Assembly (NCBI GenBank): GCA_002305995.1 | Contig: DBRN01000012.1 | Coordinates: 158,841 to 222,840, forward strand | Length of the DNA: 64,000 nt | Direction of reading: 5' to 3' | DNA from: Atopobiaceae bacterium UBA1367 | GTDB lineage: Bacteria > Actinomycetota > Coriobacteriia > Coriobacteriales > Atopobiaceae | In this document: positions 7,846 through 15,544 of the stretch, piece by piece | How positions within the stretch are numbered: position 1 is the first letter of the stretch | Layout: each line of letters begins with the position of its first letter | Program-made: the position numbers and the translations under genes | The notes under the pieces: generated by a model | Told to the model about the DNA's origin: nothing | Database searches by the model: none | The model's input: the letters and a program-made list of their open reading frames with translations, nothing else

Positions 7846-10194
7846 ATGTCGGTCACATTGGTGGAGCGCGAGGCGCAGGACGTGGCGCAGGCAGGCTCCT
7901 GCCATGCGGATGGGTGCGCCTGCGACCAGGGGTACGGACAGCAGCACGAGCAGGACGGCTGCGGCGACTGCCGTGACCACGGGCGCGTGGAGGGGGATGC
8001 GCGTCCGCTGTCCGGCACCCCTGACTTCGCCTACCACGTGCTGGGCGTTGACTGCCCGAGCTGTGCCCAGGAGACGCAGCGCGCCGTCCGCGCCCTGCCG
8101 TGTGTGGCCGACGCGCGCCTGGTGTACGCGTCGGCCACGCTCGAGGTGATCGCGGGGGAGGGCGTCGCAGAGGACGACTGCAAGCGCCAGGTGCTGGCCT
8201 GCGTCCGCTCGTGCGGGCAGGATCTCGAGCTCGCCGATGCCGAGCGCGCACACCTCGAGGCCGAACGACCCTGGCTTGTGGAACATCGCGAGCCGCTGCT
8301 CATGGGTGCGTCGGGCATCGCGCTGGCCGCCGGCCTCCTCGCCGACCTGCTGCTCAGGAGTCCCGTTCAGGCCACGTGGCTCTACGTGCTCGCAGCGCTT
8401 GCCGGGCTCGCGTTCATAGTCCCCATGGCCTGGGCGTCGCTTCGTCGCCGAACCGCCGACATGAACGTCCTCATGAGCATCGCGGTCGTCGGTGGCCTCG
8501 TCATGGGCCTGCTCGGTGATGCCGAGGTGTTCCGCGACGCCGCCATCGTCATCTTCCTCGATCAGGTGGGGGAGTGGCTGGAGGGCTGGTCGATGCGCAA
8601 GACCACCGGATCCATCAGGGAGCTCATGGATCTCGCTCCCGACAGGGCCCACCTCATCGACGAGCACGGCCACCTCTCCGATGTCGACGTCAAGAGGGTT
8701 GGGGAGGGCGCGCGCATCCGCATCCTTCCCGGCGAGCGCGTGCCCCTGGACGGCGTCATCCTGCGAGGCATCTCGTCGTTCAACGAGGCACCCGTGACGG
8801 GGGAGAGCATCCCGCAGGACAAGGGTGTCGGCCAGGAGGTCTACGCGGGGTCGCTCAACACCAGCTCGGCGGTTGACGTCGAGGTCACCGCCGACGAGGA
8901 CTGCACCACCTTGGCCCGCATCATCTCCATGGTGCAGGGCGCCCAGGCCGAGCGGGCCCCCTACGAGAGCTTCGTCGATCGCTTTGCCGCCGCGTACACC
9001 CCTGTCGTCATCTGCGGCGCCCTGTTGGTGGGCGTCGTCGCGCCCCTGGTGATCAGCCTGTCCTCGGGCTTCGATTGGTCGGTCTGGCACGACTGGGTCT
9101 ACCGGGCCCTCTCCCTGTTGGTGGTCGCGTGCCCCTGCGCGCTGGTCATCTCCACACCCGTCTCGTTCGTCTCGGCCCTCACGCGTGCCGCGAAGAGCGG
9201 CGTGCTGGTCAAGGGCGGCGCCTTCTTTGACATCGCCACCAAGGTGACGACGGTCGCCTTTGACAAGACGGGCACGCTCACCACGGGTAATCCGAGCGTC
9301 TTGTCGGTCATGTGCCTCAACGGCGCGACGGAGCACGACGTCATGCGGATCGCCCGCACGCTCGAGGAGGCCTCCACGCATCCCCTCGCGCGTGCGGTGG
9401 TGAGCCACGCGCGCGAGCTGGGGGTTGAGTCGGCCATGCCCGAGCACGTCGAGGAGATTCTCGCCTCGGGCATGTGCGCCCGGGTGGATGGGGTCGACTA
9501 CCTCGTGGGCAAGCTCGCCTTCGTCAAGGAGCGCGCCCGCGTGCCCCAGGCGGTGGAGGCCGAGGTGGAGCGTCTCGGGGCATCCGGCGCGAGCGCGCTG
9601 GTCGTGTGTGGAGGCGGCCATGTGGCCGGGGTCATCGGTGTCTCTGACACCATCCGCAGCTCCACGCCTGCTGTCATGGGGGCGCTTGCGGCGGCGGGGG
9701 TCACCGAGACGGTGATGCTGACCGGCGACAACGCCCATGCGGCAGCAGCGGTCGCCGGTCAGGTGGGCGTGAGCTCCTATGGCGCGGAGCTGCTTCCCGA
9801 TGACAAGGTGGCGCACCTGAGGGACCTGCAGCGCGATGGCAGGGTGGTGGCGATGGTGGGCGACGGCATCAACGATGTGCCTGCCCTCGCGGCCGCCGAC
9901 CTCGGTATCACCATGGGCGCCGCTGCCTCCGACACCGCTCTCGAGGTCGCCGACGTGGCTCTGCTCTCGGGTGATCTGGGCAAGCTTCCGGCGTTCTTCG
10001 AGCTGTCAGCGAGGACGATGCATGTGGTGCGCGAGAACATCGCCTTTGCGATTGGCGTCAAGCTGCTCGTGTTCGTGCTGGTCATCGCGGGTGTCGCGGG
10101 GATGGGGGCGGCGGTCTTCGCCGACACGGGCGTCGCGCTGCTCGTGGTCCTCAATGGCATGCGTCTCATGCTCGACTCACGCCTGCGCTGGTAG
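7846..10194 (+). CDS. Heavy-metal P1B-type ATPase (Zn/Cd/Pb exporter)
   Basis: A 782-residue metal-exporting ATPase of the CadA/ZntA group in the cytoplasmic membrane. The first 60 residues are Cys/His-rich (likely metal-binding tail), followed by one HMA domain with DCPSC. The actuator domain has VTGESIP, the transmembrane metal site is CPC at about 429-431, the phosphorylated aspartate is in DKTGTL (about Asp473), and GDGIND closes the P domain. The last membrane helix reads ADTGVALLVVLNGMRL, resembling the ZntA-type (P1B-2) transport signature rather than copper pumps. Translation is probably coupled to the ArsR gene 2 bases upstream, giving a classic metal-inducible detoxification operon. 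Confidence 0.93.
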   Translation: MSVTLVEREAQDVAQAGSCHADGCACDQGYGQQHEQDGCGDCRDHGRVEGDARPLSGTPDFAYHVLGVDCPSCAQETQRAVRALPCVADARLVYASATLEVIAGEGVAEDDCKRQVLACVRSCGQDLELADAERAHLEAERPWLVEHREPLLMGASGIALAAGLLADLLLRSPVQATWLYVLAALAGLAFIVPMAWASLRRRTADMNVLMSIAVVGGLVMGLLGDAEVFRDAAIVIFLDQVGEWLEGWSMRKTTGSIRELMDLAPDRAHLIDEHGHLSDVDVKRVGEGARIRILPGERVPLDGVILRGISSFNEAPVTGESIPQDKGVGQEVYAGSLNTSSAVDVEVTADEDCTTLARIISMVQGAQAERAPYESFVDRFAAAYTPVVICGALLVGVVAPLVISLSSGFDWSVWHDWVYRALSLLVVACPCALVISTPVSFVSALTRAAKSGVLVKGGAFFDIATKVTTVAFDKTGTLTTGNPSVLSVMCLNGATEHDVMRIARTLEEASTHPLARAVVSHARELGVESAMPEHVEEILASGMCARVDGVDYLVGKLAFVKERARVPQAVEAEVERLGASGASALVVCGGGHVAGVIGVSDTIRSSTPAVMGALAAAGVTETVMLTGDNAHAAAAVAGQVGVSSYGAELLPDDKVAHLRDLQRDGRVVAMVGDGINDVPALAAADLGITMGAAASDTALEVADVALLSGDLGKLPAFFELSARTMHVVRENIAFAIGVKLLVFVLVIAGVAGMGAAVFADTGVALLVVLNGMRLMLDSRLRW

Positions 10195-10341
10195 GGTCAG
10201 CGGGGCTGTATCGGAAGGGGCCGTGGGGACGGGCGAGGCCTGCGCGTGGGGAGCGGAACGGTCCGGTCTGTGAGGGTACGGCCCGCACGCCGAAATGGCC
10301 TTTCCCGCCTGCGCGAAGGCGCGGGTGGCTTGGATGGCAAG

Positions 10342-10800
10342 CGGAAAGGAAACGGCCGACTTGTGCGGTCCGGCCACCGCCGGTGGCAGGGCGCATCGTC
10401 GGCGGAAAGGAAAACCGAGAGTTGTGCGGGGTGTGAGACTCCATCGGAAAGGAAAACTCGAAGTTGTGCGAGACACGGCCTTCCGCCGGAAAGGAAAACT
10501 CGGAGTTGTGCGAGATTTGCTCCGCCGTCGGAAAGGATTTTGCCGAGTTGTGACCCCGCCGGCTCTCACAACTCGGGCTTTTCCTTTCCGGCAGGGAAAC
10601 AGATCTCGCACAACTCGGCAAATCCCTTTCCGGATCCCAAGGTCATCTCGCACAACTCGCCAAAATGCTTTCCGCTGCCGGCCCTGACTTCGCACAAGTC
10701 GGCTTTTCCTTTCCGGCGGGGAAACAGATCTCGCACAAGTCGGCTTTTTCCTTTCCGGGGATGGTGGCACTCCTCACAGGTCGGCCGTTTTCCTCCCGTT
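10342..10800. repeat. Array of eleven ~27-bp repeats in two opposing halves
   Basis: The unit is CGGAAAGGAAAAnnCGAGTTGTGCGA with some variation. Five copies read forward (starting near 10342, 10403, 10445, 10487, 10529). Six copies read in reverse complement (ACAACTCGG...CTTTCCG, starting near 10565, 10605, 10647, 10689, 10730, 10770). Copies are mostly 40-45 bp apart with 12-17 bp of unrelated sequence between. The whole block is thus one large imperfect inverted repeat centred near 10560. It lies between the metal ATPase and the deacetylase gene. A second array is at 38136-38490. No coding function: all frames simply repeat short peptides. Confidence 0.9.
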
Positions 10801-10831
10801 CCGCCTCCTTGGCCTGCCCGCCCATCGCAGA

Positions 10832-10922
10832 ACTGACCACAACTTCTCCGTGTGAGAGCCCGGGAAGATTTCGACCTGCCGTTTCAGCTTTGTGAAGCCC
10901 TGAGAGAAAGGTTGTGGTCAGT
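10832..10922. repeat. 91-bp element with inverted ends (copy A)
   Basis: It begins ACTGACCACAACTTCTC and ends GAGAAAGGTTGTGGTCAGT, near-perfect inverted ends of about 17 bases. The centre contains GTTTCAGCTTTGTGAAGC, itself a small TTCA/TGAA hairpin. A second copy with the same ends and centre lies at 37888-37979. It could be a miniature mobile element or a structured RNA. It overlaps no gene and begins 32 bases after the repeat array. Confidence 0.75.
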
Positions 10923-10944
10923 CTCGCTGTGTCTCCGACGTTGT

Positions 10945-12462
10945 CTATCCGACGTCTACGGTCGCCTCGCCGATCTCGGTCGGCCAGACGGCGTCCTTGG
11001 GCATCTGTGCGTCGCCCTTGGCCACCTCCTCGGGAATGTCGGGATCGGAGGCCATGAGCTCGCTTATGGTGACAAACTTGTAGCCCTGGGACTGCAGGCG
11101 CTCGATGATCTGCGGGAGAGCCTCGACGTCCTGGTCGCGCGGGCCCCCTCCGTCGTGCATGAGGATGACCGAGCCGGGCTGTATGTCCGTGAGGGCGTTC
11201 TGGACGATGGCGTCGACCCCGGGGAGCGACCAGTCGAGGGTGTCTTGGTTCCACAGGATCGAGGCGCTGATGGTGCCCTCGGATATGAGCCAGCAGTTCT
11301 GCGAGAAGTCCCCATAGGGCGGGCGGATGACGCTCGTCTCCACGCCGGCGACGTCGCGGATGGTGTCGTGGGAGCTGGAGACCTCCTGAAGGAAGTCCGC
11401 CGCCCCGAGGGTGCTCAGCTGTAGGTGCTGGTTGGTGTGGCTGCAGATCTGATGGCCTTCCTCCACGACCTTCTTCGCGATCTCGGGATACTCGGTCTCG
11501 TTGGGCGAGAGGTGGAAGAACGTCGCCTTGGCGTCGTGCTCCTTGAGGATCTTGAGGTACTCCTCGGTGTAGGTCGCGGCAGGGCCGTCATCAAAGGTCA
11601 GCGCGACGAGCTTCTCGTCGTTTTCCGGCTCGACATTCTTGGTCATGACGATGCAGTCCTGCAGCTCGTCGACCCAGTCGCCGTCGGCGGTCTCGCCGGA
11701 CTCCTTGCCCTTGCGGATCTCCTGCTTGCCGACCTTGCCCCACTGCTTGATGAAGCTGACGGCGCCCCAGCTGCCCTGGAAGACCAGCTTTGGCTGGGTC
11801 TCGCGATAGGTGACGTCGTAGCTCTCCATGCGGTTGCCCCCGTCGGTTATCTCGATCTCCTCGCCGCCGCGCACGCGGTACTCGTCGGCCTTCTTGGGGG
11901 AGAGCTCCTTGCCGTTCACGCGGGCGGAGAAGGCGTGGCCCTTGTCCTTCTCGATGGTCTTGCCGCTGACGGTGACGTAGTCGCCCGGCTTGGTGACGAT
12001 GTCCAGCGCGGAGCGCACGTCCTCGAGGGTCGAGTTGATGCGCACCTTCTCCTGCGACCCGTTGACGGAGACGGCGACGGCACGGTGCGTCCAGAAGAGG
12101 AGGCCGCCCAGGGCGAGCACGGCGACGACGGCGATGCCGATGAGCGCGGCGGCTGCGTTGCCCGCGCCCTTTCGCCGAGGGCCCCGCTCGCCGTACACGC
12201 GCCGCTGCGCACCACGCGTCAGGCTCTCGTAGCTGGTCGCAGGGCTTTCTTGGCTGCGGTTGGCGTCGGGATTCGCTGCGGCCCGCCGCCCCTGGCCCGC
12301 ATGCCGTCCGCCCTGCCGCGCGGTCGTCGCCTGTCGGCTCCGGCGCGTGCCCGAGCCGCTGGGCGCCCTCCCTGTGGGCTTGGAGTGACGTGCGTCTGGA
12401 CGTGCCGACGCGCGTCGGGTAGGGCGGCGGCGCGAGGGCTTGCGGGAACTGTCGGTTGCCAT
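10945..12462 (-). CDS. Membrane-anchored polysaccharide deacetylase (NodB domain)
   Basis: A 505-residue cell-envelope protein. Residues 1-105 are a basic, low-complexity cytoplasmic tail; a single membrane helix follows (GIAVVAVLALGGLLFW). Residues about 130-270 form an uncharacterised extracellular region, and about 285-480 form the NodB deacetylase domain. Its motifs are complete: TFDDGP (catalytic base and metal aspartates), SHTNQH (metal histidines), RPPYG, and LMHDGG. It probably removes acetyl groups from peptidoglycan or another surface glycan, lowering lysozyme sensitivity; the exact glycan is inferred. The ATG at 12462 follows GGAG. No operon partner is visible. Confidence 0.9.
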   Translation of the reverse strand: MATDSSRKPSRRRPTRRASARPDARHSKPTGRAPSGSGTRRSRQATTARQGGRHAGQGRRAAANPDANRSQESPATSYESLTRGAQRRVYGERGPRRKGAGNAAAALIGIAVVAVLALGGLLFWTHRAVAVSVNGSQEKVRINSTLEDVRSALDIVTKPGDYVTVSGKTIEKDKGHAFSARVNGKELSPKKADEYRVRGGEEIEITDGGNRMESYDVTYRETQPKLVFQGSWGAVSFIKQWGKVGKQEIRKGKESGETADGDWVDELQDCIVMTKNVEPENDEKLVALTFDDGPAATYTEEYLKILKEHDAKATFFHLSPNETEYPEIAKKVVEEGHQICSHTNQHLQLSTLGAADFLQEVSSSHDTIRDVAGVETSVIRPPYGDFSQNCWLISEGTISASILWNQDTLDWSLPGVDAIVQNALTDIQPGSVILMHDGGGPRDQDVEALPQIIERLQSQGYKFVTISELMASDPDIPEEVAKGDAQMPKDAVWPTEIGEATVDVG

Positions 12463-12648
12463 GGTGATGCTCCGTCCGTCTCATGGCGACATGCGCGCCG
12501 AGCAGCATGTGCGTTGGGTGCATGTCCGCTTTCAGCCAACCTTCACCATAGCATCGAATGCCTGCGGCTTCAATCGGATGCGGGCGTCTGGTGGATCGGT
12601 GCGGACGAGAAGGGCTACCAAGCCCTCCTTGGGACCCATCCCATCCCC

Positions 12649-13884
12649 CTAGACCCTCCTGATGAACAGGCCGCTGCGCAGCTTGGGCTCGAACCAGGTC
12701 GACTTGGGAGGCATCAGCAGGCCGGCATCGGACACGGTCATGATCTCCTCCACCGACGTGGGATGGAGCGTGAAGGCGATCCCGTGTCGCCCCGCGCGCC
12801 GCTTCAGCCCCTCGCCTCCCTCGATGCCCCCCACGAAGGAGATGCGGTCGCTGGTGCGCGGGTCGTCGATGCCCAGCACGGGCCCGAGCACCCTGTCCTG
12901 GAGAAGGGCGACATCGAGGGCGGCTGCGGGGTCCTGCCGCACGTCGGGGACCTCTCCCACATAGCGCAGCGGATACCACGAGCCGTGGGCGTACAGCCCG
13001 AAGTGGCGCCTCTCGGCGGGCTCCACTGCCGTCTGCTGGGGCTCGCCCACGACAAAGTCGGCCTGCGCGAGCGCGGCGAGCAGCTGCTCGGGTGCCAAGC
13101 CGTTGCTGTCATGCACCAGGCGGTTGTAGGGCAGCACCGTGAGCTGGCTCGCGGGAAAGAGCACCGCGAGGAAGGAGTCGGCGGCATGCTCCCCGCCACC
13201 GCCCCCTCCCTCGCGGCGCTCATGGCAGTATGCGGCGGCCGCGGAGGCACGGTGGTGCCCGTCGGCTATGTAGGCGCAGGGCACGGTGGAGAAGGCGACG
13301 GCGAGCGCCTCGACCGCCGCGCTGCGCGCTATGCGCCAGACGGTCTGGCGCACGCCCTGCTCGTCGGTGAAGTCGTAGAGGGCCTCGGACATGCGCGCGG
13401 CGTCCACGATGACGTCGATGGCCATGCTGTCGCGGTACGCGAGGAACACCGGGCCGGTCTGTGCCCCGGTCGCGCGTATGTGCTCCGTGCGATCGGCGGT
13501 CTTCTCAGGCCGCGTCTCCTCGTGGCGGTGGATGGTGCCGTTCTCGTACTCGGCCACGGAGCAGGCGCAGACGACGCCCACCTGGCGGCGTTCCCCCTGC
13601 TCGAGGCGATAGAGGTAGAGGCAGGGCACCTGGTCCTTGAGGAGGGTCCCGTCGAGCCCGCGCTCCCGGATGAGGCTGCCCGCCCGCTGGTAGACCTCGG
13701 GGGCGTACATGTCCTGGCCGGGGGCGAAGGAGGTCTCGGGACGGTCGATCGCCAGGAAGGAGCGGGGATGCTTCCTGACATAGTCCGCCGCCCCCGCGCG
13801 GTCGAACACGTCGTAGGGCGGGGAGGCAAACGCCGCCACGGCCTCGGGGGTGGGACGGTAGCAGGTGATGGGCTGGATGCGCAT
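12649..13884 (-). CDS. DUF1015 family protein
   Basis: A 411-residue protein of the DUF1015 family. Family marks include the N-terminal FASPPYDVFDR segment, HRHEETRPEKTADR in the middle and IADGHHRASAAAAY near residue 200. Related proteins have been linked to serine/ADP-dependent kinase folds, but the reaction of this branch is not established, so I give no enzyme name. The start at 13884 (MRIQPITCY) is preceded by GGGAGG on the minus strand; the longer frame to 13983 runs through repeat DNA. It is transcribed alone, divergent from the HAD gene. Confidence 0.85.
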   Translation of the reverse strand: MRIQPITCYRPTPEAVAAFASPPYDVFDRAGAADYVRKHPRSFLAIDRPETSFAPGQDMYAPEVYQRAGSLIRERGLDGTLLKDQVPCLYLYRLEQGERRQVGVVCACSVAEYENGTIHRHEETRPEKTADRTEHIRATGAQTGPVFLAYRDSMAIDVIVDAARMSEALYDFTDEQGVRQTVWRIARSAAVEALAVAFSTVPCAYIADGHHRASAAAAYCHERREGGGGGGEHAADSFLAVLFPASQLTVLPYNRLVHDSNGLAPEQLLAALAQADFVVGEPQQTAVEPAERRHFGLYAHGSWYPLRYVGEVPDVRQDPAAALDVALLQDRVLGPVLGIDDPRTSDRISFVGGIEGGEGLKRRAGRHGIAFTLHPTSVEEIMTVSDAGLLMPPKSTWFEPKLRSGLFIRRV

Positions 13885-13921
13885 GGTGACCTCCCGACGG
13901 GACGTGCCTCTCAGAACAGGG

Positions 13922-14127
13922 TACGCAATTTGTGCGCGCGCAGGGGCGAGAAGCGAAATATCGGTAAGGACGAGCTTGATCATGTGCTACGCAATTTGTG
14001 CGCGCATAGGGGCGAGAAGCGAGGGTCTTGCCCATGAAGGTGCCGGGAGCCGGGGCGTGAGCGCCGGAGGGTGCCTGCTGTTGCGGCTCACAGCCCAGCC
14101 CCGACGCAGCCGGGGCGTGAGCGCCGG
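13922..14127. repeat. Two pairs of direct repeats in the DUF1015-HAD gap
   Basis: A 35-bp repeat starting TACGCAATTTGTGCGCGC and ending GGGGCGAGAAGCGA occurs at 13922-13956 and 13988-14022 with one mismatch, copies 66 bp apart. A different 20-bp repeat, AGCCGGGGCGTGAGCGCCGG, is exact at 14048-14067 and 14108-14127. These fill most of the 409-base divergent intergenic region, which otherwise shows no gene. Confidence 0.8.
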
Positions 14128-14293
14128 GGGCCCACGGCACACGACCGCGGGTCGCGCGCCGGAGGGGCGCTCCCCGCGCGTCATCTCCGCCCGCCGAGCG
14201 CGGACGGCCGCGACGGCCTCTGCTAAGGTGTGCGTGTGCGACGTCCGACGGCTGCGATTGCCGTGAGATCCGGTGCTACGAAAGGGTGCGTCG

Positions 14294-14950
14294 ATGGGTC
14301 TTCTCGAGCGCAGGGTGATCGTCTTCGACTTCGATGGGACCATCGCCGACACCAAGGCCTCGATCATCTCCACCGCCACGAGCGTCCTCGTTGCGTGGGG
14401 CCTTCCCGCAGAGGAGCTGCCCCGCATGGGGGAGATCATCGGCCCGCCGTTCCCGCAGGCGTTCGAGCAGGTCTTTGGGCTTTCGCATGCCGACGCCGTG
14501 GAGGTGACGCGCAGGTACCGCAGCATCTACCACCACCTGGGCCTCACGGCGTGGCCAGCGTTTCCCGGGATGGTCGAGCTGCTGGTCGAGCTGCGCTCCG
14601 CCGGACGGACGCTCGCCGTCGCAAGCTCGAAGCAGGCGTCGCTGGTGCGCCGGGGGCTGGCGGACAACGGCATCCTGGACCTGTTCGCGACCGTCCGCGC
14701 CAAGGAGAGCGACAGCGAGGGCACGAAGACCAACGCGATCATGCGGGCGCTCGACGACATGGGCGTGGGACCCGGCGACGCGGTCATGGTGGGGGATCGG
14801 TTCCATGACGTCGAGGCCGCGCGCGCATGCGACCTTCCCTGTGTCGGGGTGCTCTACGGCGGGACCGCCGATCGCTCGGAGCTGGCCGAGGCGGGCGCGG
14901 CGGCGATCGCGGAGTCCACAGGCGAGCTGCGCGAGATCCTCGTCCCCTGA
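14294..14950 (+). CDS. HAD-superfamily phosphatase (phosphoglycolate phosphatase-like)
   Basis: A 218-residue cytoplasmic HAD hydrolase. Motif I is DFDGTIAD (nucleophile and acid/base aspartates), motif II serine lies in AVASSK, motif III lysine in KTNAIM, and motif IV is MVGDRFHDVEAA. A helical cap occupies about residues 18-85, typical of the PGPase/beta-phosphoglucomutase subgroup. ATG 14294 has GAAAGGG 9 bases upstream and is preferred over the in-frame ATG at 14273. The substrate cannot be read from sequence; neighbours give no clue. Confidence 0.88.
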   Translation: MGLLERRVIVFDFDGTIADTKASIISTATSVLVAWGLPAEELPRMGEIIGPPFPQAFEQVFGLSHADAVEVTRRYRSIYHHLGLTAWPAFPGMVELLVELRSAGRTLAVASSKQASLVRRGLADNGILDLFATVRAKESDSEGTKTNAIMRALDDMGVGPGDAVMVGDRFHDVEAARACDLPCVGVLYGGTADRSELAEAGAAAIAESTGELREILVP

Positions 14951-15139
14951 CGCAGAGCCCGGACGGGTGCCCCGCCGGGCAGATCCCGCAACCGGGCCTT
15001 GCGTGCGGATAGCCGCACGCTGCGCCACTGGCCGCTTGGGTCTGCTCGTCTCCCGCACAAATGGGTAGAGTAGCAGGCAAGTGCTGACCGTAGGGAGGCG
15101 CGACATGCCCGTCTCCCCAAGGTGTGAAAGGAGATCGCG

Positions 15140-15538
15140 ATGGCATTGTTTGACAATCTGTCCGATGGCGTGAGGAAGGCGTTCCTCGCGGGAGTCGGCG
15201 CCGTCGCCATAGGTGCCGAGAAGTCGCAGGAGCTGGTGGACGACCTGGTGCGCAAGGGCGAGCTGACGGTCGAGCAGGGCAAGGGCCTCAACGAGGAGCT
15301 CACGCGCAAGGTTCGCGAGACTGCCGGCAGCGCGTCGGACGAGATGCTGCGAGCACGGCTGCGCATCATGACCCCCGAGGAGCGCGCCTCATGGATCTCG
15401 CGCGCCCAGAAGATCGCCACCGACCTCGAGGCGGAGGACGCGCCATATGAGGTCGAGCAGGACGAGGATCCCGACATCGAGGACGAGGAGCCCGACACCG
15501 AGGCCGAGGAGTCTGCCGCTGACGACGTCGAGGCGTAA
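15140..15538 (+). CDS. Phasin-like small helical protein
   Basis: A 132-residue protein. Residues 1-100 resemble the phasin/PHA-granule-associated family (start NLSDGVRKAFLAGVGAVAIGAEKSQELVDDLVRKG, an amphipathic helical pair), and residues 100-132 are a strongly acidic Asp/Glu tail. An AAAGGAG site precedes the ATG by 8 bases. It ends 6 bases before the UbiB-type kinase gene, and the two probably form an operon; this pairing is common in Actinobacteria and Firmicutes. A role in polyhydroxyalkanoate granules is not implied in a bacterium without visible PHA genes. Confidence 0.8.
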   Translation: MALFDNLSDGVRKAFLAGVGAVAIGAEKSQELVDDLVRKGELTVEQGKGLNEELTRKVRETAGSASDEMLRARLRIMTPEERASWISRAQKIATDLEAEDAPYEVEQDEDPDIEDEEPDTEAEESAADDVEA

Positions 15539-15544
15539 CGAGGC

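Noticed and set aside
10177..10770. Open frames through the repeat array that encode repeated peptides
   Set aside because: All six frames give similar short repeated peptides because the DNA repeats. There are no start sites, domains or codon bias.
10342..10800. A CRISPR array
   Set aside because: Repeats are imperfect, spacers are only 12-17 bp and uneven, the second half is inverted, and no cas genes are present. The same applies to 38136-38490.
11425..14037. An 870-codon plus-strand open frame
   Set aside because: It covers the deacetylase and DUF1015 genes in antisense and crosses their intergenic gap. It has no recognisable domain.
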